This document shows, one piece after another, positions 18,402 through 25,741 of a stretch of DNA of 64,000 nucleotides. The position numbers and the translations under genes were made by a program. The notes below the pieces were generated by a model. That model did not search any database and had not been told where the DNA came from. It worked only from the letters and a program-made list of their open reading frames with translations. How positions within the stretch are numbered: the first letter of the stretch is position 1; each line of letters begins with the position of its first letter. The stretch comes from Paraburkholderia acidicola. GTDB taxonomy: Bacteria > Pseudomonadota > Gammaproteobacteria > Burkholderiales > Burkholderiaceae. The stretch lies in the NCBI RefSeq assembly GCF_002362315.1, contig NZ_MTZV01000006.1, positions 1,550,001 to 1,614,000 on the forward strand, written 5' to 3'.

Positions 18402-19310
18402 ATGAAAGATTCCGCCGATTTGCGCTTTCTGCTCACGATCCGCGCCAGCGAGAACCTGCTCGCCGCCGCCCGCACGCTTGGCCTGACACCATCGGCGGTG
18501 ACTCAACGGTTGCAGCAGATCGAACGGCGGCTCGATGTCCGGCTCGTCGATCGTTCCGCGCGCCGGCTGCGTTTTACCGAGGAAGGCGAATTGCTCTGCG
18601 CGCGTGGCGCCGTGCTGATCGAACAGTTCGATGCACTGCTCGACGATCTCCACGCGCGTCGCGGTGGCATGGTCGGCACGCTGAAGATCAACGCGCCGCT
18701 TGGCTTCGGTCGGCGCTACGTGGCGCCCGCAGCGGCGCACTTCCAGGAGTTGCACCCGGAAGTGGATATCGCGCTCACGCTGTCGGACGAGCCGCTCACC
18801 GAAGTTGCGGACCGTTTCGATGTCGTCGTGCATATCGGCGAACTGCGTCTGTCGAACCTGATCGGTTACGCGGTCGCGCCGAACGCGCGGTGGGCCTGCG
18901 CGTCGCCCGCGTTCGTCAAGCGGCACGGCATGCCCGCTACGCCGGAAGCGCTTGCCGCACTGCCCTGCATCGCCCTGCGCGAAAACAACGAGGACGTGAC
19001 GCTATGGCATTTCAGCAAAGGCCGCACTACGCGTAGCGTGCGCGTGCCGGGCCGGTTGAGCTGCAACGACGGGGATGTGATCCGCGGCTGGGCGCTCGAA
19101 GGACGTGGTGTGATCGTGCGATCGGAATGGGATGTGGACGATGACGTCGCACGCGGCACGCTGGTACGGTTGCTGCCCGCGTGGAAGCTGCCCGATGCGA
19201 ACGTGATCGCGCTGACGCATCAGCGCGCGGGTCTGCCGATGCGCACGAAGATGTTCATGCGCCATCTGCAGGCGCGGTTTCGGCCGGCTGCGCCGTGGCG
19301 TGTGCGGTGA
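18402..19310 (+). CDS. LysR-family transcriptional regulator
   Basis: A 302-residue LysR regulator: N-terminal winged helix-turn-helix (about residues 5-65, ENLLAAARTLGLTPSAVTQR) and a periplasmic-binding-protein-like effector domain (about 90-295). It is transcribed away from the D-serine-dehydratase-like operon with 87 bp between start codons, so it is the likely regulator of that operon, responding to its substrate. The start codon is the first ATG of the frame, close to the palindrome at 18372-18394. Confidence 0.9.
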   Translation: MKDSADLRFLLTIRASENLLAAARTLGLTPSAVTQRLQQIERRLDVRLVDRSARRLRFTEEGELLCARGAVLIEQFDALLDDLHARRGGMVGTLKINAPLGFGRRYVAPAAAHFQELHPEVDIALTLSDEPLTEVADRFDVVVHIGELRLSNLIGYAVAPNARWACASPAFVKRHGMPATPEALAALPCIALRENNEDVTLWHFSKGRTTRSVRVPGRLSCNDGDVIRGWALEGRGVIVRSEWDVDDDVARGTLVRLLPAWKLPDANVIALTHQRAGLPMRTKMFMRHLQARFRPAAPWRVR

Positions 19311-19395
19311 GTTCTGGGCTCGTCTGGGACCTTCGCTCCGCTACTGCGCGCCGATTTCGTGCCGTATCAGGAGCCTGCACGAAAACACGCAAAAC

Positions 19396-19424
19396 TTGAC
19401 GCGCGCCCAACGATGTGATTTTAT
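19396..19424 (+). promoter_or_regulatory. Candidate sigma-70 promoter of the leuA leader
   Basis: TTGACG (19396-19401), 17-bp spacer, TTTTAT (19419-19424). This is a five-of-six -35 and a four-of-six -10. Transcription would begin near 19431, two or three bases before the ATG of the leucine leader peptide, so the leader would be translated nearly leaderless. Confidence 0.5.
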
Positions 19425-19432
19425 GTCGCACC

Positions 19433-19528
19433 ATGTACGCGCCGATTACCTCCCTATCGCTAGACCTACTAGCCCGCTCTACCGGGCCAGGTCTGCTGCT
19501 GCGCGCGTACAACATCTGTTTCTGCTGA
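19433..19528 (+). CDS. leuL: Leucine-rich leader peptide of leuA
   Basis: A 31-codon ORF beginning MYAPITSLSLDLLARSTG and ending at a TGA at 19526-19528. Seven codons are Leu: four are CTA (positions 8, 10, 12 and 13), a codon this GC-rich genome seldom uses, followed by three CTG in a row. It lies 250 bp before leuA and is followed by mutually exclusive RNA hairpins ending in a U tract. This is the layout of classical leu operon attenuators, in which ribosome stalling at Leu codons during leucine shortage lets transcription continue. No Shine-Dalgarno sequence precedes the ATG, consistent with a near-leaderless mRNA. Confidence 0.8.
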   Translation: MYAPITSLSLDLLARSTGPGLLLRAYNICFC

Positions 19529-19591
19529 AGCGCCGCTAAATCCCCAGTTTGCTGACCTTGCCCCGGTTTCCGACCGGAGGCGATGTTTTTT
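19481..19591 (+). promoter_or_regulatory. Leucine transcription attenuator (antiterminator and terminator)
   Basis: The terminator hairpin at 19560-19581 has arms GCC-CCGGT and ACCGG-A-GGC around loop TTCCG. It is followed by GATG and six T (19586-19591). An upstream segment just after the rare Leu codons, ACCGGGCCAGG (19481-19491), can pair with CCTTGCCCCGGT (19556-19567), which uses up the 5' arm of the terminator. The two structures exclude each other. A ribosome held at the CTA codons (19454-19471) leaves the antiterminator segment free. Pairing was worked out by hand. Confidence 0.78.
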
Positions 19592-19780
19592 CGTTTGCTC
19601 ATCCGGTCGACACCCAACCTGTCGAACCCACGGATGACAACGATGAAATCCTCCTACCCCAGCTGTCCCGCCTCCTTCGCCCGAGCTTTTGCGCGAAGCG
19701 CCCGCCTACGTCCGCCACATCGCGCGACCTGACCGATTGCCCTCCAGCCTGTCATTCACATTCATTGAGCGAGACCCATC

Positions 19781-21496
19781 ATGTTGAAGAACCCTGCCAC
19801 CAAGTACCGTCCCTTTACACCCGTCAACTTGCCGGACCGCGCCTGGCCTTCGCGCACCATCACGCGCGCGCCGATCTGGATGAGCACCGACCTGCGCGAT
19901 GGCAACCAGGCGCTGTTCGAGCCGATGGATGCGCAGCGCAAGATGCGCATGTTCAAGACATTGGTCGCGATCGGTTTCAAGGAAATCGAGGTCGCGTTTC
20001 CGTCCGCATCGCAGACCGACTTCAATTTCGTGCGCGAGCTGATCGAAGGCGGCCACATTCCTGACGACGTAACGATCGAAGTCCTTACACAGGCACGCGA
20101 CGACCTGATCGAGCGCACGTTCGAATCGCTGCGCGGCGTACCGCGTGCGATCGTCCATCTGTATAACGCGACCGCGCCGGAGTTCCGCAAGTGGGTGTTC
20201 GGACTGGACCGCGACGGCGTGAAGACCCTGGCGCAGAACGCAGCACGTACGATCAAGCGCTTCGCCGATGCCGCAACGGACACGCATTTCACCCTGCAAT
20301 ACAGCCCCGAAACCTTCACCGGCACCGAACTCGATTTCGCCAAGGAAGTCTGCGACGCCGTCTTCGACATCTGGCAACCGACGCCGCAGCACAAAGCCAT
20401 CGTCAATCTGCCCGCCACGGTCGAGATCGGTACGCCGAACTTCTACGCGGACCAGATCGAATGGATGCACCGCAATCTCGCACGACGCGATTCGCTGATC
20501 CTGTCGGTCCATCCGCATAACGATCGCGGCACCGCCGTCGCTGCTGCGGAACTCGCAGTGATGGCAGGCGCCGATCGTATCGAAGGATGTCTGTTCGGCA
20601 ATGGCGAGCGCACCGGCAACGTCGACCTCGTGACGCTCGCGTTAAACCTGTACACGCAAGGTGTCGATCCGGGCCTCGATTTCTCGAATATCAACGAAGT
20701 TGCACGTACGGCCGAGGAATGCACGCAATTGCCGATTCATCCGCGCCATCCGTATGTCGGCGACCTGGTGTTCACTGCGTTCTCGGGCTCGCATCAGGAT
20801 GCGATCAAGAAAGGCTTCACGATGCAGAAGCCCGACGCGATCTGGGAAATGCCGTACTTGCCGGTCGATCCGAACGACCTCGGTCGCACTTACGATTCGA
20901 TCATTCGCGTGAACAGCCAGTCGGGTAAAGGCGGCATCGCCTATCTGCTCGAACAGTCGTACGGGGTCGTGTTGCCGCGCCGGCTGCAGGTCGATTTCAG
21001 CGCGGCCGTGCAACGGCTCACCGACGACAGCGGCCACGAAGTCACGCCGCAGCAGATCTTTACGCTGTTCGAACAGGAATACGTCCACAGTCAGGCGCCG
21101 CTGCACTATGTCGGCCATAGCCTGAGCGAGCGTGGCGAGCGCGAGCACATCCAGTTGACAGTCGATATTCACGGCAAGCGCACCGTCGTGAGTGGCGAAG
21201 GCAACGGTCCGCTCGATGCGTTGATGCATGCGCTGCGTACCCCCGTGCGCATCCAGCACTATGAAGAACGCGCGCTGACGCAGGGTGCCGACGCGCGGGC
21301 GATTGCTATTGCGGAGATGGCCGGCGCAGACGTGGTGGGCAATGCGTTCGGCGTCGGGATCGATGCGAATCTGATCACCGCCTCGATTCGTGCCGTGATC
21401 AGTGGGATCAATCGTGCGTATGCGCGTTGCGACGATGACGCGCAGCAGCGTTTCTTCGACGCGGTGTTGCGTGAGGCAGATCACGCTGCGGTGTAG
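19781..21496 (+). CDS. leuA: 2-isopropylmalate synthase
   Basis: A 571-residue LeuA of the longer type. It condenses 2-oxoisovalerate with acetyl-CoA, the committed step of leucine synthesis. The HMGL-like TIM barrel begins with STDLRDGNQALFEP (about residues 35-50). The metal-binding pair is in SVHPHNDRGT (about 244-253), and the C-terminal leucine-binding regulatory domain covers about 440-565. It stands alone, without leuBCD. Expression is controlled by the leader peptide and attenuator upstream, in addition to the expected leucine feedback inhibition. The 190 bp between the attenuator and the ATG contain further inverted repeats (CATCCG/CGGATG) but no gene. A strong terminator follows at 21525. 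Confidence 0.95.
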   Translation: MLKNPATKYRPFTPVNLPDRAWPSRTITRAPIWMSTDLRDGNQALFEPMDAQRKMRMFKTLVAIGFKEIEVAFPSASQTDFNFVRELIEGGHIPDDVTIEVLTQARDDLIERTFESLRGVPRAIVHLYNATAPEFRKWVFGLDRDGVKTLAQNAARTIKRFADAATDTHFTLQYSPETFTGTELDFAKEVCDAVFDIWQPTPQHKAIVNLPATVEIGTPNFYADQIEWMHRNLARRDSLILSVHPHNDRGTAVAAAELAVMAGADRIEGCLFGNGERTGNVDLVTLALNLYTQGVDPGLDFSNINEVARTAEECTQLPIHPRHPYVGDLVFTAFSGSHQDAIKKGFTMQKPDAIWEMPYLPVDPNDLGRTYDSIIRVNSQSGKGGIAYLLEQSYGVVLPRRLQVDFSAAVQRLTDDSGHEVTPQQIFTLFEQEYVHSQAPLHYVGHSLSERGEREHIQLTVDIHGKRTVVSGEGNGPLDALMHALRTPVRIQHYEERALTQGADARAIAIAEMAGADVVGNAFGVGIDANLITASIRAVISGINRAYARCDDDAQQRFFDAVLREADHAAV

Positions 21497-21524
21497 AACC
21501 GGGTTGCGATAACTTGCTTGAATG

Positions 21525-21563
21525 AAAGGGGTGTCCGCAGAGGCAGGCGGACATCCCTTTTTT
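21525..21563 (+). terminator. Intrinsic terminator of leuA
   Basis: Arms GGGGTGTCCGC and GCGGACATCCC around AGAGGCAG, followed by a run of T, and preceded by AAA that extends pairing with the T run. It lies 29 bp after the leuA stop and is a textbook Rho-independent terminator. Confidence 0.9.
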
Positions 21564-21867
21564 ACGCTTCAACGATGTGCCTTTCGTGGACCTGCCACGC
21601 CCACACATAGCGCCGGGCCATCATTTATCGGCCGCTACGCAGAAAACTTTAGCCCTGTATCGCAGTTTTTTTGCATTACACAGTGCGCGTAAAAAAAAGC
21701 ACATCACATCGCGCGATTCACCCACTCCATTAACGATTCTGTCATGCGTCAGCGCTAATTTCGCGGGCACTGCGCTTCTTTTGCTGCTCACGTGCGTGCC
21801 GGACACGCACAACACAGCGCTAAAAGCGGCCAGCACTTCCGACTTCCGCGTTGCAACGAGATCCTTC
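21564..21867. other. Promoter-containing region before the siaABC-like operon
   Basis: No gene is seen. The frame of the downstream phosphatase is open upstream to 21577, but the composition there (runs of T and A, no conserved sequence) does not look coding. A relatively AT-rich stretch at 21630-21740 is the likely promoter area. No specific operator was recognised. Confidence 0.4.
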
Positions 21868-23154
21868 ATGGCAAGTATCGAACAGCTATACAGCGCACTG
21901 GCTACCGCCAGTTCCGATCAACAGGACGCGACGCAACCGGCGCTCGTCGTACACGCAGGCCAGATCGCCGTCGACACACCCGCTGTCGCGTCGGAGATGA
22001 GCAACGCCGATCTGCAGAACTGGTTTCTCGACGCGCCCGACGTCGAAGCCGTTGCGGTGGTCAAGAACGGCGCACCTGTTGCGCTCATCAACCGCAACGT
22101 GTTCATGGAGCAGTACGGCCGGCCTTTCAGTCGCGAGGTGTTCGGCAAGCGGAGCTGCCTGTCGTTTGCGAATCAGGAACCGTTGATTGTCGGTGCCGAT
22201 ACGCCGATCGAAGTCGTCGTGCGTAACGCGGTTGAGCCTGAGTCCCGCGTGATGAAAGACGGCTTCATCTGCACGCGAGACGGCCAGTACTTCGGCATCG
22301 GCAGCGGTATGGCGCTGATCCGCGCGATGTCGGATATCGAAGCCGCGAAGACTCGACAGCTGCTGTCGAGCATCGAATACGCGTCGGCGATCCAGCAATC
22401 GAACCTGCGACATTCGCAGACGGAACTCGCCGCATGCCTGCCGTCCGCACGGCTCGAATGGCTGCCGCGCGATGTCGTCGGTGGTGACTGCTACTTCTTT
22501 CGCGCTACTCGCAACGGCATGTTCGGCGCGCTGATCGATTGCACCGGGCATGGCGTACCGGGCGCGTTCATGACACTGATCACGCTGTCGTTCCTCGAGA
22601 ACCGCGTCGCGACCGGTTGCGAAGAACCCGATCCGGCACAGGTGTTGTCGGAACTGAATCGTTACATCAAGAAGGTGCTCGGTCAGCACGCAACGGGCGG
22701 TGAAGCGCACATCGTACGCGAAGGCAAATCTGACGACGGTCTCGATGCCTTCATGTTCGTGCTCACCGGCAACGGCCTCGATCTGCAGTATGCGAGCGCG
22801 CGCCTCGAACTGGCCGTACTCGATGCACAGCAGCCCGATGTGCTGCTGCTCGAAGGCGACAGGATGGGGGTCGGCTACAGCGACACGCCCGACGACTTCG
22901 CCTTCACAACGCGTCGCCATACGTTGCAGACCGGCTACCGCGCGTTCGTCACAACCGACGGCATCATCGATCAGGTCGGCGGCCCGAAGCAGATCGCGCA
23001 TGGCCGCAAGCGTCTGTACAAGCTGTTTGCCGATCATCGCGAGGAGCGCCCGCAACAATTCGGCGACACGCTGCTCGCCAGCTTCGCTGAGTGGCAAGGC
23101 CAGCAGCATCGACGCGATGACGTGTGCTTCTTCGCTTTCACGAACGAGGCATAA
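21868..23154 (+). CDS. siaA: SiaA-like PP2C/SpoIIE phosphatase with CBS-like N-terminal domain
   Basis: A 428-residue protein from the ATG at 21868, where the conserved sequence begins. Residues about 20-145 resemble the CBS-type input domains found before GGDEF domains (VALINRNVFMEQYGRPFSRE, then EPLIVGADTPIEVV). The C-terminal PP2C domain keeps the metal-binding acidic residues: VVGGDCYFF near 206, DCTGHGVPGAF near 226, TTDGIIDQ near 363 and RRDDVCFF near 416. In the Pseudomonas Sia system SiaA dephosphorylates SiaC and is membrane-bound. This protein shows no transmembrane segment, so it appears cytosolic and senses a ligand through the CBS-like part. It begins a three-gene operon, with two bases before the next ATG. 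Confidence 0.85.
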   Translation: MASIEQLYSALATASSDQQDATQPALVVHAGQIAVDTPAVASEMSNADLQNWFLDAPDVEAVAVVKNGAPVALINRNVFMEQYGRPFSREVFGKRSCLSFANQEPLIVGADTPIEVVVRNAVEPESRVMKDGFICTRDGQYFGIGSGMALIRAMSDIEAAKTRQLLSSIEYASAIQQSNLRHSQTELAACLPSARLEWLPRDVVGGDCYFFRATRNGMFGALIDCTGHGVPGAFMTLITLSFLENRVATGCEEPDPAQVLSELNRYIKKVLGQHATGGEAHIVREGKSDDGLDAFMFVLTGNGLDLQYASARLELAVLDAQQPDVLLLEGDRMGVGYSDTPDDFAFTTRRHTLQTGYRAFVTTDGIIDQVGGPKQIAHGRKRLYKLFADHREERPQQFGDTLLASFAEWQGQQHRRDDVCFFAFTNEA

Positions 23155-23156
23155 CG

Positions 23157-23720
23157 ATGGATTTCCGCGCGTTCGAAAGCTTTCGCGATGCGGCCGGCGA
23201 CGCCGGCCTCGTGTACTACTACGCTGGCCACTTCGACGAAGAAGTGCGGCGCTCGCTATCGGCGAACCTGAAAAGCAGGCTCGAAATGGAGAGCGTAGGC
23301 GGTACCGCCAAGCGCAAGCTGTTCTCCACTTTCATGGAAATGGCGCAGAACGTATTGCACTACGGCGGCTGCGTCGAGACACCCAGCGAAACCGAAGCAC
23401 GACCCGGCGCCATCGCGGTTGGCCGCGACGCGTCGTCGTACTGGATCGTGTGCGGCAATCTGGTGCCAGTCGAACACGTTGCGCGCATCGCCGGCAAGCT
23501 GGACCAGTTGAAGCAGATGTCGCTCGACGAAATCAAGGCGGCGTATCGCGAACAACTCGCCAACGACGACCACGCGAACACCGACACGATCAGCAAAGGC
23601 GCCGGTCTCGGCCTGCTGACGATCGCGCGCGACAGCATCCAGCCGGTCGAGTACGCGTTCTATGACGACGAAGCGTCGGTTGGACGCTTCTCGCGTTTTT
23701 ATATCAAGGCTTTTGTCTAA
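23157..23720 (+). CDS. siaB: SiaB-family protein kinase
   Basis: A 187-residue SiaB family kinase (DUF6272), related to histidine-kinase/anti-sigma ATPase folds. The ATP-binding N-box is FMEMAQNVLHYGG near residues 58-70, and a G-box GAGLGLLTIAR lies near 147-157. In Pseudomonas, SiaB phosphorylates SiaC and is opposed by SiaA. The gene starts two bases after the siaA stop and is followed 15 bases later by siaC, so the three form one operon. Length is normal for the family. Confidence 0.87.
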   Translation: MDFRAFESFRDAAGDAGLVYYYAGHFDEEVRRSLSANLKSRLEMESVGGTAKRKLFSTFMEMAQNVLHYGGCVETPSETEARPGAIAVGRDASSYWIVCGNLVPVEHVARIAGKLDQLKQMSLDEIKAAYREQLANDDHANTDTISKGAGLGLLTIARDSIQPVEYAFYDDEASVGRFSRFYIKAFV

Positions 23721-23735
23721 CCCCGAGGCTGCATC

Positions 23736-24128
23736 ATGACGCCGATCAAACTTCCCCGTACCGACTTCACCCCGGAGATCGAGTTTTCCCCCGCCGACCA
23801 GCGTCTTTCGGTCGAAGGCGAATGTCATCCGGAGAACCCGAATACTTTCTTCGGCCCGATCATGCAGTTGATCGGCCAGTACTTGCAGACCGCGCAGCCG
23901 CCACACTTCGTGATGCGTGTGCGTCTGACGTATATCAACAGCGCGTCGACGAAAGCGATGCGCCAGCTCTTCATGGTGCTGAGCGATGCGTCGAAGCGCG
24001 GTTGCAATGTCGACATCGACTGGGAGTTCGATCCCGATGACGACGCGATCCAGGAGCTCGGTCAGGATCTGCTCTACGGAATCGGCGCGACCCACGTGGT
24101 GTTCAACGAAGTGCTGATTGAGACGTGA
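23736..24128 (+). CDS. siaC: SiaC-like phosphoprotein (DUF1987)
   Basis: A 130-residue DUF1987 protein with an anti-sigma-antagonist-like fold. The region TYINSASTKAM (about residues 66-76) holds the Ser/Thr cluster where SiaC of Pseudomonas is phosphorylated. There, unphosphorylated SiaC binds and activates the diguanylate cyclase SiaD to promote aggregation and biofilm. Here the next gene, on the opposite strand, is pobA, so no siaD partner is adjacent. SiaC probably acts on a cyclase or other target encoded elsewhere. The phosphosite is assigned by position in the family, not proved. Confidence 0.87.
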   Translation: MTPIKLPRTDFTPEIEFSPADQRLSVEGECHPENPNTFFGPIMQLIGQYLQTAQPPHFVMRVRLTYINSASTKAMRQLFMVLSDASKRGCNVDIDWEFDPDDDAIQELGQDLLYGIGATHVVFNEVLIET

Positions 24129-24133
24129 CGCGC

Positions 24134-24149
24134 CGAGGCTCAGGCCTCG
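24134..24149. terminator. Hairpin between convergent siaC and pobA
   Basis: CGAGGC-TCAG-GCCTCG immediately after the siaC stop. There is no U tract on either strand, so it may only stabilise 3' ends or help Rho-dependent termination. Confidence 0.35.
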
Positions 24150-24164
24150 TGCGTTAATCGTGCG

Positions 24165-25337
24165 TTACACCGCGACTGCGCCGACGTAGTTCTCCGCCAT
24201 CGCGGTAGCCGCGGCGCGCGAGGTCGTCACGTGTTCGAGTTCGGCGATCTGTAGTTGTTGCTCGAACGGCGAGGCGTCGTCGAGGCGGTGCATCATCCGT
24301 GTCATCCAGTAGGAGAAGTGCTCCGCGCGCCAGATCCGCTTGAGCGCAGTCGCGCTGTAGGTATCGAGCAGATCGATGCGGCCTTCCTTGTAGAACGAAT
24401 CGAGCGCGTGCGTCAGCACGCGTACGTCGGCTACCGCAAGGTTCAGCCCTTTCGCGCCAGTTGGCGGCACGATATGCGCGGCGTCGCCGGCGAGGAAGAG
24501 CCGGCCGTGCCGCATCGTCGTCGACACGAAGCTGCGCATCCCGACGATATTCTTCTGGAAGATATTCCCCTCCACCACATGCTCGCCTTCGGTCGAATCG
24601 ACGCGCGCATGCAGCTCGGCCCAGATGCGATCGTCGGACCAGTGATCGACCGTGTCCTTCGGATCGCACTGAAAATACATACGCTGCACGTTCGGCGAGC
24701 GCGTGCTGACGAGCGCGAAGCCGCGCTCATGTCGTGCATAGATCAGTTCATGCGATGAAGGCGGCGCCTCGACCAGAATGCCAAACCAGCCGAACGGAAA
24801 CACGCGCTCGTAATCGCGTCGCAGTGCCCGGGGAATCGCGTTGCGCGATACGCCCTGCGAACCGTCGCAACCGATCACGTAGTCGCACTGCAGTTCGTGC
24901 GCTTCGCCTTCGTGGTGAAAGCGAATGAACGGTGTCGTTGTATCGATACCGTGCAGCGAGGTCTGCGAAACGTTGAACAGCAACGCACCGTTTGCTTCGA
25001 TGCGCGCCGCAACGAGGTCCTTCAGCACCTCGTGCTGGGCATAGACCGTGATGGACTGACCCGTCAGGCCGGTGAGATCGATCCGCCGGCGCTTGCCATC
25101 GAACGCGAGTTCGAAGCCGTGATGCTGTGCGCCTTCGGCTTTCATCCGCGTACCGACGCCCGCTTCGGTGAGCAGGTCCGTCGTGCCCTGTTCGAGCACA
25201 CCGGCGCGTATCGTCGATTCGATCTGTTCGCGGCCGCGCGATTCGAGCACGACCGATTCGATCCCGCGCAGATGAAGCAGATGGGAAAGCAGCAGGCCCG
25301 CAGGCCCCGCGCCGATGATGCCAACCTGAGTGCGCAC
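24165..25337 (-). CDS. pobA: 4-hydroxybenzoate 3-monooxygenase
   Basis: A 390-residue class A flavoprotein hydroxylase converting 4-hydroxybenzoate plus NADPH and oxygen to protocatechuate, feeding the beta-ketoadipate pathway. The FAD-binding motif GAGPAG is at residues 9-14. The DG motif (VIGCDGSQG) is central, and the second FAD motif FLAGDAAHIVPPTGAKGLNLA lies near 280-300. The start is a GTG at 25335-25337, giving MRTQVGIIGAGPAG, supported by GGAGACATTCCA upstream. The in-frame extension to 25706 is unlike the family. The usual AraC-type PobR gene is not next to it. No pca gene is in the window. Confidence 0.95.
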   Translation of the reverse strand: MRTQVGIIGAGPAGLLLSHLLHLRGIESVVLESRGREQIESTIRAGVLEQGTTDLLTEAGVGTRMKAEGAQHHGFELAFDGKRRRIDLTGLTGQSITVYAQHEVLKDLVAARIEANGALLFNVSQTSLHGIDTTTPFIRFHHEGEAHELQCDYVIGCDGSQGVSRNAIPRALRRDYERVFPFGWFGILVEAPPSSHELIYARHERGFALVSTRSPNVQRMYFQCDPKDTVDHWSDDRIWAELHARVDSTEGEHVVEGNIFQKNIVGMRSFVSTTMRHGRLFLAGDAAHIVPPTGAKGLNLAVADVRVLTHALDSFYKEGRIDLLDTYSATALKRIWRAEHFSYWMTRMMHRLDDASPFEQQLQIAELEHVTTSRAAATAMAENYVGAVAV

Positions 25338-25741
25338 TGGAATGTCTCCTTCCTGTTCGGGGATTCGTTTGCGCAAGTGTGGCGGGGATCGGCGGTATCG
25401 CACAACGCGATATGGTGGATATGTACTATCTCTGAATCGAATAGTGATCTGGAAGCGTTGACCGGATCGATGTGCCCTAAAGATTCGGCACCAGCAAAGT
25501 CGCGCTTCGCAGGTCAGCTGTCTTCTGGGGCATCCTGGCAATCTGCATGTTTGCGTTTTTTTATCATGTGCAATAACTGCGGTAGTCTTGACGTACCATC
25601 GCAAGCAGCATGACAAGAATGAAAATGCGCGGGAATCCTGCTCATTTGTTAACTCTTTCAACCAGGGGTTCTGATCGCTAACGAACCCCTTGCCATGCCA
25701 AAACACCGACCGTCAGCTTTTACCGCCCCGGGGAAGTCTCT
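25338..25741. other. Divergent intergenic region pobA / transglutaminase-like gene
   Basis: About 400 bp without a supported gene. It must carry the pobA promoter. An inverted repeat ACTAT-N11-ATAGT at about 25412-25432 could be a regulator site. GGGGAAG five bases before 25742 is a clear ribosome site for the rightward gene. Confidence 0.4.

Noticed and set aside
19423..19539. Alternative leader ORF starting at ATG 19423 before leuA
   Set aside because: Its ATG lies within the predicted -10 region, and it has fewer clustered Leu codons than the 19433-19528 frame with four CTA codons.
25338..25706. N-terminal extension of pobA
   Set aside because: The extra 123 residues are rich in Cys, Arg and Trp and precede the invariant start MRTQVGIIGAGPAG, which has its own Shine-Dalgarno sequence and GTG codon.
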